A DNA stretch of 64,000 bases from a virus. Positions 16,880 through 24,619 of the stretch are shown here, piece by piece. The stretch is from the IMG/VR virus record IMGVR_UViG_3300023174_000106, positions 1-64,000 of that record; one strand, given 5' to 3'. Each line of letters opens with the position of its first letter. The first letter of the stretch is position 1. The translations under genes and the position numbers were made by a program. The notes beneath the pieces were generated by a model. It ran no database searches. It was given only the letters and a program-made list of their open reading frames with translations, and was not told where the DNA came from.

Positions 16880-18931
16880 ATGAAAAACAAATCTACTATT
16901 CACTCTGACTTTTGGTTGGATGAGTTTGATGACTTTGATGATTCCGTTACGATGGACGATACTACTCGTCTGATTCGTCTCAACATGAATCGTCGTGCTG
17001 TTTCAAATTTTGTTAGTATTCTCACCAGCAAGTCTATTCCTGTCGTTTTTAACGACGAAAACGTAAATGCAACCAATGGAAATATTGTTCATCTATCCGC
17101 TGATATTGAAAAGGCTGAAGACTTTGACAGTACGGTTGGACTTGCCCTACATGAGGGATCTCATATTTTGCTCAGTGATTTTCGATTGATTGCTGATATT
17201 TGGCAGAACGTTCCTCGTAGTCTATATAATATTGCTGAGACTAAAGGTTTCAGCAAAACGGAAGTTGCTTCATATATTAAGACTATATTGAATATTATTG
17301 AAGATAGGTATATTGATAACTTTGTTTACAATTCTGCTCCGGGATATCGTGGTTATTATTTGGCATTGTACGAAAAGTACTTTAATAGTCCACATGTTAA
17401 GACACTGTTGACTACTGATTTGTATCGGTCTACCACGGTTCAGTCGTATGAAGCGAGACTGATCAATCTAATGAATCCTCATACTGATTTGGATGCATTG
17501 CCTGCTTTTAGAAAGATTGCTGAGTGCATTGATGTTGCTAATATCAGCAGACTTAAGACTCCTAAGGACCGTTACGAAGTGGCGTTGCAAGTTTGTGAAA
17601 TGATTTATGAGAATGTTAGTATTGATGACCAACAAAAAGAGAATGAGTCTGCTCAATTGGAAATGAGTGGCAGTGGCAGCAGTAATGAATCTCAAGTTGT
17701 GGTTGTAGTCAATTCCGGATCAGATGATGGTTTTGGTGGAATTGAAACAGAAACAAATCCAGTTGGTACTGACAAGTCTGAAGAAAAGACAAAGAAAGAC
17801 AATGATAAGACGTGCATTTCCAAGAGCAAATTGAAAGCAATTGAGAAGGCTCTTAATAAACAACGTGACTTTTTGTCTGGTAAAATCAAGAAGAAGAAGG
17901 TTAACAGCCGTGAAAATTGTATTCTTGAAGACTTGGAGAAGGCAGGTGTAACTATTGTGAATGTAGGAGCCAATCTAGATGATACTACAGTTATTACTAA
18001 CGGTGTTGACTGTGTAGTCGTGAAGAATTTTACCAAGGAATTTGCTTTGTCAGATAGTTGTCCTTGTGTATTGGTTGATAGGGATAAAAATCCATTTCCA
18101 AAGAATGTTGATGCTGTAAATCGTGGCATTCAACTTGGTAACCTTTTGGGAAAACGTCTTAGTATTCGCAGTGAAATTAACACTACTAAGTATATGAGAA
18201 AGTCTACTGGTAAGATTGATCGTCGTGTACTTTCTGATTTGGGTATTGATAATGAGAATGTTTTTTATCGTATTGACACAGATCAGTATAAGAAAGGATT
18301 CATTCATATTTCAATGGATGCTAGTGGAAGTATGCAACACGCTAATAAGTGGACTAATACAATTACCAGCGTCACTGCTATTTGTAAGGCAGCATCCATG
18401 ATCAGTAACATTCGGGTTAGTGTTAGTATGAGAACTACTGGACAGAATGGTCTTCCATATATTGCTATGGTATATGATTCTGCCAAGGATTCGTTTAACA
18501 AGGTTCGTACTATTTTTCCGTATCTTTATTGTAACGGAAGTACCCCCGAAGGATTGTGTTATGAAGCCATTATGGATCTACTCAAGGAATGTGGCGAATA
18601 CGAAGACTGTTATTTCCTAAATTTTTCAGATGGCGAACCCACATATAGTTATAATAAACGTGGTAACTACATGTCTTATGGTCCCAAAAATGGAGGTATT
18701 CATACTCGTAAACAGGTGAATAAGATTCGTGGAAAGGGATATAAGGTGTTGTCATATTTTATTGCAGAAACAGCAATTAATAAAATAAAGGTTGACAGTG
18801 CTAGTTATGGACCGTATGTTTGTTTCAAAACAATGTATGGTGCTGATGCAAGATTTATTGATGTGACTAACATCATTAGTGTTGCTAAGACAATGAATGA
18901 AATGTTTTTGAGCAGTAATAGTAAAATTTAA
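16880..18931 (+). CDS. CobT-like protein with HExxH motif and C-terminal VWA domain
   Basis: 683 residues. The N-terminal part contains ALHEGSHILLSD (H91, E92, H95), a zinc-metalloprotease-like HExxH, with a further acidic helix NIIEDRYID that could supply a third ligand. A low-complexity acidic/Ser/Lys linker occupies about 245-320. The C-terminal VWA domain has a complete MIDAS: DASGS (480-484), TPEG, and SDGEP. This architecture (HExxH region, linker, VWA) is that of CobT-like partners of MoxR/CobS AAA+ ATPases, matching the neighbour at 15885. The pair probably forms one chaperone-like machine. The substrate is unknown. Confidence 0.82.
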   Translation: MKNKSTIHSDFWLDEFDDFDDSVTMDDTTRLIRLNMNRRAVSNFVSILTSKSIPVVFNDENVNATNGNIVHLSADIEKAEDFDSTVGLALHEGSHILLSDFRLIADIWQNVPRSLYNIAETKGFSKTEVASYIKTILNIIEDRYIDNFVYNSAPGYRGYYLALYEKYFNSPHVKTLLTTDLYRSTTVQSYEARLINLMNPHTDLDALPAFRKIAECIDVANISRLKTPKDRYEVALQVCEMIYENVSIDDQQKENESAQLEMSGSGSSNESQVVVVVNSGSDDGFGGIETETNPVGTDKSEEKTKKDNDKTCISKSKLKAIEKALNKQRDFLSGKIKKKKVNSRENCILEDLEKAGVTIVNVGANLDDTTVITNGVDCVVVKNFTKEFALSDSCPCVLVDRDKNPFPKNVDAVNRGIQLGNLLGKRLSIRSEINTTKYMRKSTGKIDRRVLSDLGIDNENVFYRIDTDQYKKGFIHISMDASGSMQHANKWTNTITSVTAICKAASMISNIRVSVSMRTTGQNGLPYIAMVYDSAKDSFNKVRTIFPYLYCNGSTPEGLCYEAIMDLLKECGEYEDCYFLNFSDGEPTYSYNKRGNYMSYGPKNGGIHTRKQVNKIRGKGYKVLSYFIAETAINKIKVDSASYGPYVCFKTMYGADARFIDVTNIISVAKTMNEMFLSSNSKI

Positions 18932-18960
18932 CAAAAAAAATAGAAAGGTAAATATATAAC

Positions 18961-19371
18961 ATGAAAAAGACAAATCGACAGAATAAGACAGGACTCAACG
19001 TTAACTGGCCTAATGGTTTTTATACCATGGATATCAGTGAGTCTCACCCCAACATTACAAATCTCTGGGATCAGAACCGGCATTTTGCCGCTTTGATTAC
19101 GCTTCGGGTTCGTCTCACAAATGCACTTGAGAATAATCAAGTTGTTAAGTTGGGTACAATCAAGGGAAGTAAGGGTCGTCCCAAGTTGGTTTTTGCCAAC
19201 GTTCCTGTTTCTCAAGAAACTATTGATGCAGCTCGTACTGCAGGAGTTATCCTTGAGGATAACATTCCTAATGTAGTGAATGTTGTTAATGTTAAGCCAA
19301 CTGAGATTGAGACTACTGAGAGTGTTGAAACCACGGTTCATACAGAAAACGACGTTCCTCAGACTGTTTAA
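18961..19371 (+). CDS. Small unknown protein
   Basis: 136 residues, following the VWA gene by 29 bases. The leader contains GAAAGG about 12 bases before the ATG. The N-terminal 100 residues look folded (LWDQNRHFAALITLRVRLTNAL, then GTIKGSKGRPKLVFANVPVS) and the C-terminus is a Val/Thr/Glu-rich tail. No family is recognised. It is probably co-transcribed with the AAA+/VWA genes. Confidence 0.6.
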   Translation: MKKTNRQNKTGLNVNWPNGFYTMDISESHPNITNLWDQNRHFAALITLRVRLTNALENNQVVKLGTIKGSKGRPKLVFANVPVSQETIDAARTAGVILEDNIPNVVNVVNVKPTEIETTESVETTVHTENDVPQTV

Positions 19372-19405
19372 AATAAAGATGGTGGTGTCATTCTCTTCTA
19401 TGTAT

Positions 19406-19424
19406 ATGAGTTGTAAAAACTCAT
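19406..19424 (+). promoter_or_regulatory. Hairpin ending 4 nt before a start codon
   Basis: ATGAGTT (19406-19412) / AACTCAT (19418-19424), 5-nt loop, ending 4 nt before the ATG at 19429. It occupies the position of a Shine-Dalgarno, which is absent. It may control translation. Confidence 0.35.
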
Positions 19425-19428
19425 TATT

Positions 19429-19710
19429 ATGAAGAGAAAACATTATTATTATTTTGAATTAGCTAAGGGAGATGGTTATCTTTTATATGATGGGGAGAAT
19501 CTAATAGAATTAGATTCTCCTCTTTCTATTGGCGATGAACGTGAAGTTAAGAATGCAGTAACTAAACTTCCTAAAGATAAAAACGGTAAAATGCCAATTG
19601 TGACTTATTCTGAACTAACAGATGTTAAGATATCATCATCTAAGATAGTGTTTGACTTTAAGCGTGGTACTACTATAGACTTTGAAGAACGAAATAAAAA
19701 GAAAACCTAA
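19429..19710 (+). CDS. Small unknown protein with an internal RNA hairpin
   Basis: 93 residues, charged, beginning MKRKHYYYFELAKGDG. No family is recognised. The coding sequence contains a perfect 12-bp inverted repeat (19494-19520) early in the gene. Its stop codon overlaps the start of the DUF4338 gene by one base, so the two are translated together. Confidence 0.55.
   Translation: MKRKHYYYFELAKGDGYLLYDGENLIELDSPLSIGDEREVKNAVTKLPKDKNGKMPIVTYSELTDVKISSSKIVFDFKRGTTIDFEERNKKKT
19494..19520 (+). other. Perfect 12-bp inverted repeat inside a coding sequence
   Basis: GGAGAATCTAAT (19494-19505) / ATTAGATTCTCC (19509-19520) with an AGA loop. The stem is too long and perfect to be expected by chance in a 280-bp gene. 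No uridine run follows, so it is not a clear terminator. Confidence 0.6.
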
Positions 19711-20885
19711 TGAATCAATTTTTCCAAATAGACGATTTTCCATATGACTTAGAAAAACAAAAGTTCATAGACAATATGAACTATTTGAAGTCTATGAGCG
19801 TAGAAGAAGCTACGTTTTATAAGAAATGGGAAGAGGTTAGAGAGTATCGTGATTTTGCGTCCCGATCAGATGATGTTAAGTACAAAATCTGGAAGCCAAC
19901 TGATATTTACAATGAAGAATTGACGTTGAAAGAATTGGATGAATTGAATCCCACTATGGTTCATGTTGAAACGGAACAACAAGAATTGGATTGGTTGATG
20001 TTGCGTGTATTTTGTCATACGATGGAGTTTAGTCAAACTCCGGGTAGGTTTTTGAAGTTTCTCATCACAGATGGTAACAGTGAGCGCACACGGTACCTAG
20101 GAGCGGTTTCTGTATCAAGTGACGTTATTACCATTACGGATCGTGACAAGTATATTGGATGGACTCCAAAGAACAAGTTGGAAGAGGGCAAATTGACGCA
20201 TAGTGCGATTGGAAGTTGTATTATGAGCACTCAACCGTTTGGATATAACTTTTTAGGTGGTAAGTTGGTTGCGTGTTTGGTCACATCATCTGTTGTTAGA
20301 GATGTTTGGAAGAAACTTTATAATCAAACCTTGGTTGGCATGACTACCACCAGTTTGTATGGTAGTTATAGTATGTATAATAGTTTGAAATGGTGGCACA
20401 AGTGTGGTACAAGCACTGGTAAAATACCTATTAAGCCAGACGACCATGTATATCAGATTTGGCACGATTGGATCAAAGAGAACAAATCCGAGGAATATAC
20501 CAAGAAAATGACACAAAAGGATGATGTATCTGGACCAGTAACAGGTGCTAAACAGCGAGTTATAAGCATGATATTTCAGGAATTGAATATTAAAACTCAA
20601 AATTATGTTCATGGATATGAACGTGGTGTTTACTACAGTAGTTTTTATGAAAATACCAAGGAATTCTTACAAAATAAGGTAAATGAAGACCAACTGGTGA
20701 TGAAAAAGTTGTTTTTTGATGATAAAAAGGCTATTTTGGACTGGTGGAAAGTAAAAGCCAAAGATCGATATTTGAAATTGAAGTCGGAAAATAACCTTAA
20801 GAAGGACATATTGTACTATAACTCTATAATGGATATGTCATATAACACAGCTAAGAGTAATTTTTTTCAAGAGGTTGGTAGATAA
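19710..20885 (+). CDS. DUF4338 (DruA-like) family protein
   Basis: 391 residues. The core (about residues 110-240) follows the layout of DUF4338 proteins: ERTRYLGAVSVS, then DRDKYIGW, a conserved Lys/Leu segment, a CIMSTQPFGYNFLGGKLVA block, and a later TTSLYGSYSMYN segment that fits the usual Phe/Thr-rich motif. In bacteria DUF4338 includes DruA of the Druantia antiphage system, and free-standing relatives occur in phages. The biochemical role is not established to my knowledge. It starts one base inside the preceding gene's stop. Confidence 0.6.
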   Translation: MNQFFQIDDFPYDLEKQKFIDNMNYLKSMSVEEATFYKKWEEVREYRDFASRSDDVKYKIWKPTDIYNEELTLKELDELNPTMVHVETEQQELDWLMLRVFCHTMEFSQTPGRFLKFLITDGNSERTRYLGAVSVSSDVITITDRDKYIGWTPKNKLEEGKLTHSAIGSCIMSTQPFGYNFLGGKLVACLVTSSVVRDVWKKLYNQTLVGMTTTSLYGSYSMYNSLKWWHKCGTSTGKIPIKPDDHVYQIWHDWIKENKSEEYTKKMTQKDDVSGPVTGAKQRVISMIFQELNIKTQNYVHGYERGVYYSSFYENTKEFLQNKVNEDQLVMKKLFFDDKKAILDWWKVKAKDRYLKLKSENNLKKDILYYNSIMDMSYNTAKSNFFQEVGR

Positions 20886-20922
20886 GTTTATATTTATATA
20901 GCACAAGAAACAGGATTTTTTT

Positions 20923-21537
20923 GTGTTAGACTTTATTTCTTATAACAGATTCAATACGTTTATTGATCGTTTAGTCACAGTACGTACTACTGTGACTTCT
21001 ACGTCTTACGTAGATAACTCTCCAAATAATTTGTTTACCAGTCCAACTGGTACAATTCTTCAAAAGAGAGGAAATGTATTTTCATATAAATATCCAGGCG
21101 ATTCTGACTTTACTACTATCAATTATGCCAATAATTCGATAGAAAAACTGTGTAAGAAATATGAGGTGTTATTAAGTGGCGGGGTTAATAGAAATGTAAC
21201 TTGGATTAAAACGGATAATAGTCCTAATAAAACGTGGGCAAATCGTGGTGTTAGTGTACAAGAGTGTATTATTTGTGAAATAGCACCTTCAGCACCATGT
21301 GCAACACCTATTGTTACATATATAATTCCAACATATCCATTGCCAAATTGTTGTGGTGATTTGGGTGATTCTGTGACAATCAATACATTGAGAGTTACTA
21401 CGTTGATTGTAGACAGCACTACAGATTGTCCTCCATCAACGGCTGGAACGTATGGACAAATCTCAGTTTGTGAAAATTATTTATATATTTACGACAGTGC
21501 TGGATGGAAACGCTTTGAACTTTCTAATTATTATTGA
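20923..21537 (+). CDS. Fibre-like or virion-associated protein with Thr/Pro/Cys-rich C-terminus
   Basis: 204 residues from a GTG start. The N-terminal half is Asn/Thr/Ser-rich beta-type sequence. The C-terminal ~45 residues (TTLIVDSTTDCPPSTAG, then TYGQISVCENYLYIYD and WKRFELS) recur almost unchanged in the next gene. That suggests a repeated tip or attachment module of a tail-fibre-like or decoration protein. An ATATTTATA element lies at 20890-20898. Function is inferred only from composition and the repeat. Confidence 0.55.
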   Translation: MLDFISYNRFNTFIDRLVTVRTTVTSTSYVDNSPNNLFTSPTGTILQKRGNVFSYKYPGDSDFTTINYANNSIEKLCKKYEVLLSGGVNRNVTWIKTDNSPNKTWANRGVSVQECIICEIAPSAPCATPIVTYIIPTYPLPNCCGDLGDSVTINTLRVTTLIVDSTTDCPPSTAGTYGQISVCENYLYIYDSAGWKRFELSNYY

Positions 21538-21539
21538 TT

Positions 21540-21731
21540 ATGGCAGACACATGTGATGAAATTATAGCGGGAACTGCGACAATCACAACATTAATTGTGA
21601 ATGATCCGGGTTCTTGTACACCTACACCAAGTACTGCTGGTACGTTTGGACAGATTATTGTTTGTGAAAATTACATTTATGTCTACGACGGCGTTCAATG
21701 GAAACGTGGTGAGTTGAGCGTATTTTCATAA
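21540..21731 (+). CDS. Small paralogue of the preceding fibre-like C-terminal module
   Basis: 63 residues starting at ATG 21540; a TTG at 21534 would overlap the previous stop. It consists almost entirely of the module found at the C-terminus of the preceding protein: TTLIVNDPGSC, then a Pro/Thr linker, STAGTFGQIIVCENYIYVYD and WKRGELS. The two conserved cysteines are shared. It is a stand-alone copy made by duplication. Confidence 0.6.
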   Translation: MADTCDEIIAGTATITTLIVNDPGSCTPTPSTAGTFGQIIVCENYIYVYDGVQWKRGELSVFS

Positions 21732-21738
21732 AAAATAC

Positions 21739-21767
21739 TTTACATAGAACTTTACGCATGATAAAGT
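21739..21767 (+). promoter_or_regulatory. Promoter placing transcription start on the uvdE ATG
   Basis: TTTACA (21739-21744), 17-bp spacer, TAAAGT (21762-21767), then exactly six bases before the ATG at 21774. The +1 is expected on the A of the start codon, giving a leaderless mRNA. Confidence 0.5.
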
Positions 21768-21773
21768 ATTGTC

Positions 21774-22721
21774 ATGCGTAATTTACGTTTCGGACTTTGT
21801 TGTATTTCCCTCAAACTTCAAGAACAGGGAATTCAATCATCTACCATGACTAAAACTCGTTTCCTTCAATTGGAACGAGTCAACGCCGAACGTAGTGTTG
21901 CGGATCGGACCCTAAACAACGTAGTTGTAACACGTAAAACCCTAGAGTATTGTGTGTCTCGTAAGTGGAATTACCGTATCAGTAGCGGTATGATGCCGTT
22001 GGAAACACTTCCAGAAGCAAATCTTTCAATTGAAACCACTTACAACTTTGACAAAATCAAACGTGAGTTTGAATTGTGTGCATCTGTAATCAAACAAAAT
22101 AACATTCGTTGTTCGACACATCCCGATCAATTTGTGGTTCCTGCTAGCGCAAATCCCAATGTAGTTCAAAAATCTGTTATTGAGTTGAAAGCTCATGGAA
22201 AAATGATGGATTATCTAGGACTTCCACAATCTTATGATGCACCTATCAATATTCATATGAATTGTTTCAAAGGTGCTGATATAAAAGACATCGCAAAGCG
22301 TTTTATTGACGTATACAACGATCTTCCTGTGAATGTGAAGAGTAGATTGGTTTTGGAAAACGAAGACAAGCCTAACAGTTGGAATGTGGAACAACTGTAT
22401 GAACATGTTTATCAACAGACTGGAATTCCCATTACTTACGACAATTTGCACTTTCGGTGTAATCCGGGTCGTCAAACTGCCGACGAAGCAATTTCTATGG
22501 CAAAAAACACATGGCAACAATATGTTCCGTTGTTTCATTTTAGTGATAACGACCCCACTGAAAAAAACGTGCGTGCTCATGGATATTATGTCACGTCATT
22601 TCCCGAAGAATTTCATAATGCCAATTGTCCGTTAGATTTGGAAATGGAGTTTAAAGCCAAAGATTACGCTATTGAAAAGTTTCAAATCGAATTCAATAAA
22701 AAAATGAATTTAGTTGACTAA
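21774..22721 (+). CDS. uvsE: UV damage endonuclease (UvdE/UvsE family)
   Basis: 315-residue TIM-barrel endonuclease expected to nick DNA 5' of UV photoproducts and so repair phage or host DNA. Family features in order: LRFGLCCISL at the N-terminus, STHPDQFVVP, NIHMNCFKG, LVLENEDK, GIPITYDNLHF and PLFHFSDN, which carry the metal-binding His, Glu and Asp residues. The length is typical. No Shine-Dalgarno is present and the promoter position suggests leaderless expression. The gene ends inside the next promoter. Confidence 0.9.
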   Translation: MRNLRFGLCCISLKLQEQGIQSSTMTKTRFLQLERVNAERSVADRTLNNVVVTRKTLEYCVSRKWNYRISSGMMPLETLPEANLSIETTYNFDKIKREFELCASVIKQNNIRCSTHPDQFVVPASANPNVVQKSVIELKAHGKMMDYLGLPQSYDAPINIHMNCFKGADIKDIAKRFIDVYNDLPVNVKSRLVLENEDKPNSWNVEQLYEHVYQQTGIPITYDNLHFRCNPGRQTADEAISMAKNTWQQYVPLFHFSDNDPTEKNVRAHGYYVTSFPEEFHNANCPLDLEMEFKAKDYAIEKFQIEFNKKMNLVD

Positions 22722-22742
22722 GACAATAGTTATGATATGATA
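22715..22742 (+). promoter_or_regulatory. Promoter downstream of uvdE
   Basis: TTGACT (22715-22720), 16-bp spacer, TATGAT (22737-22742). It drives the small basic protein gene at 22795 through a ~46-nt leader that contains a weak 6-bp hairpin (TTAGTT/AACTAA, 22752-22767). Confidence 0.6.
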
Positions 22743-22794
22743 GAGGTAAGTTAGTTCTAAAACTAATGAAATAAATAAAAAATATAAAAGTTAT

Positions 22795-23031
22795 ATGAAG
22801 ATTATTAATGATTCACGTCGTAAGACGTATTTTGTTCAACGAAAGAATACAACAATTAACACTTATATTGCTGGCCCAACGAATGGCGCACATCGTGCGA
22901 CTCGTATGACTATTCAGTCGGGAAAGACTCGATTGGATCTTAACGGTCGTCAGATTCGAGCAATTCGTGAAGTACTTGATGCAAGTAAGAATGTTGCTGG
23001 TGTTCGTACTCGTAAGAACGTTAAGAAGTAA
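22795..23031 (+). CDS. Small basic unknown protein
   Basis: 78 residues, highly Arg/Lys-rich (RRKTYFVQRK; GRQIRAIREVL; TRKNVKK), consistent with nucleic-acid binding. No recognised fold. It has its own promoter and leader. The start has the AGTTATATG context seen elsewhere in this phage. Confidence 0.55.
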   Translation: MKIINDSRRKTYFVQRKNTTINTYIAGPTNGAHRATRMTIQSGKTRLDLNGRQIRAIREVLDASKNVAGVRTRKNVKK

Positions 23032-23050
23032 ACACTAAATTATAGAGAGT

Positions 23051-23197
23051 ATGGGAAAGACTTATAGACGCAATTCGGATTCTTTTGAACGTAAGCGTAA
23101 GAATAAAAATCGGATGGAAAACTTCAAAGGAAAGTCTAAACCGATGAAATTTGACAAAAATCGTATTTCTGGAAAAGACGACGAAGAATATGCTTAA
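23051..23197 (+). CDS. Very small basic protein (48 aa)
   Basis: ATG 23051 to TAA 23197. The sequence begins MGKTYRRNSDSFERKRKNK and is about one third Lys/Arg, with an acidic C-terminal end. GAGAG lies just before the ATG. It overlaps the next gene's ATG (23190). Small basic proteins of this type are common in T4-like genomes. No function known. Confidence 0.5.
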   Translation: MGKTYRRNSDSFERKRKNKNRMENFKGKSKPMKFDKNRISGKDDEEYA

Positions 23198-23507
23198 AAA
23201 GATTATAATTACACTATTAGTAATATTATCTTTGTTAACCTATAAGTTTCAATCACTGATACCACTGGGATTTATTCTGGTGGTATTTTATTTGACACAG
23301 GTCGATAAGATGTTACTGATCAATAAAAATATTATTGATGAAAATACAGTTCACACTAATAAGGTTATAACAACTTTACTAAACAATCAAAAAGTGTTAT
23401 TGTCAGATCTTAAACTGTTAAGAAACGAAATCAATAAAAACCATAAGAATGGCAACAAAAAAATCATCAGTAAAGAAGTCAAAAAAGGAATTGACAGACA
23501 ACAGTAA
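23190..23507 (+). CDS. Small membrane protein
   Basis: 105 residues from ATG 23190; an upstream TTG in the same frame is ignored. Residues 3-37 form one or two hydrophobic segments (KKIIITLLVILSLLTYKF, then LIPLGFILVVFYL). The rest is a helical, Lys/Asn-rich soluble tail that may form a coiled coil. It overlaps the gp62-like gene by 59 bases in another frame. Confidence 0.6.
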   Translation: MLKKIIITLLVILSLLTYKFQSLIPLGFILVVFYLTQVDKMLLINKNIIDENTVHTNKVITTLLNNQKVLLSDLKLLRNEINKNHKNGNKKIISKEVKKGIDRQQ

Positions 23508-23964
23508 TGTACCAAAAGCATTAGGTTTGTTTGATCATGTCAATCACATTCGTGGTGTACAAAACCCAAAATATTTTTCAACACTGAGTGATGCTGATAA
23601 AAAGAGTTTTACTCATGTGATGTTGATGAAGTTTTTGTCAATGGATCGTAATGCTCTTGATTCACTTTCTTATATTGGAAAGTATCAAGATAGTATGCCC
23701 TCTGAAAATTTTTATACTGTATTGACGGCTATAGTACCTCGTACCAATCAGTTTCATAAGTATATTAAAGCGGCTAAGAACAATTACGATGACGAGTTTT
23801 ACAAACTATTGGCGAGGTGGTATGAATGTTCATCATCAGAAGCAGAAGAATATTCTGAGATTCTTGGACAAACGGATGATGGAATCAAAGAAATGATCAA
23901 TATATGTAAAGCATATGGTTTGACGGATGGTGAAGTAGAAAAGTTAATGACTAATGAAAAATAA
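23449..23964 (+). CDS. Clamp loader small subunit (gp62-like)
   Basis: 171 residues. The core matches the pattern of T4 gp62, the non-ATPase subunit that works with gp44 to load the gp45 clamp: a helix with FTHVMLMKFLS, then MPSENFYTVLTAIVPRTNQFHKYIK (in gp62 the MAAVPRGKRYGKW region), then LLARWYECSSSEAEEYSEIL (gp62 LLAKRY...NYKSIL). The N-terminal 20 residues are Lys/Ser-rich. The gp44- and gp45-like genes are 30 kb away (53204-54921), unlike T4, where 45-44-62 are adjacent. Assignment is by eye. Confidence 0.65.
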   Translation: MATKKSSVKKSKKELTDNSNVPKALGLFDHVNHIRGVQNPKYFSTLSDADKKSFTHVMLMKFLSMDRNALDSLSYIGKYQDSMPSENFYTVLTAIVPRTNQFHKYIKAAKNNYDDEFYKLLARWYECSSSEAEEYSEILGQTDDGIKEMINICKAYGLTDGEVEKLMTNEK

Positions 23965-24619
23965 ACTTTATATTGGAATATCAGGAGTAGCAAGATCTGG
24001 AAAAAATCTGTTTTGCGACATTTCTAAGAAAATTATATCTGAAAAATATGGATTGACATGTAGTTCATATGCACTTGCATTTTCTTTAAAGAACGATTGT
24101 AAAGAGTTTGTCAAAGATAAATTGGGATTGGATGTATTTACAGAAGAGACTGAAGAAAAAAAGATCTTTAGAGAAATGCTTGTTTGGTATGGTGATGTCA
24201 AACGTAAACAATCACATGGACGGTATTGGACTGAAAAGCTTCAATCTGAAATGGAAAAGGATGATTCTGATGTTATTTTTATAACTGACATACGTTATAA
24301 CTTTTATCCTAAAGATGAGGTATATTGGATCAACAATGATTTGAACGGTAAGTTGATTCACATATCAAAATACACATATGGTTTCCCTACTGATGGTAGA
24401 CGTATTCGTGGTGATATTGCTAATACAAATCAAAAGATTTGGGTAGAACCTGTCAATGATCATGAACGATGGAACGATCCGAAGGTTAAGGCTGAAGCTG
24501 ATTATGTTGTCGAATGGCCTCATGTAAAATCAGAAGGTAAAACTTATCAAGATATAATTAATGATGATCAATTAAATAAGATAATATCACCTATATATGA
24601 ACGTATATTTTCCGTATGA
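23954..24619 (+). CDS. Deoxynucleoside monophosphate kinase (T4 gp1-like)
   Basis: 221-residue P-loop kinase. Walker A GVARSGKN (11-18), a LID/substrate segment with GDVKRKQSHGRYW, and DVIFITDIRYNF follow the pattern of phage dNMP kinases that supply dNDPs for replication. It overlaps the gp62-like gene by 11 bases and the sugar gene rfbA by ATGA, linking the nucleotide genes to the sugar pathway in one operon. Confidence 0.75.
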   Translation: MKNKLYIGISGVARSGKNLFCDISKKIISEKYGLTCSSYALAFSLKNDCKEFVKDKLGLDVFTEETEEKKIFREMLVWYGDVKRKQSHGRYWTEKLQSEMEKDDSDVIFITDIRYNFYPKDEVYWINNDLNGKLIHISKYTYGFPTDGRRIRGDIANTNQKIWVEPVNDHERWNDPKVKAEADYVVEWPHVKSEGKTYQDIINDDQLNKIISPIYERIFSV

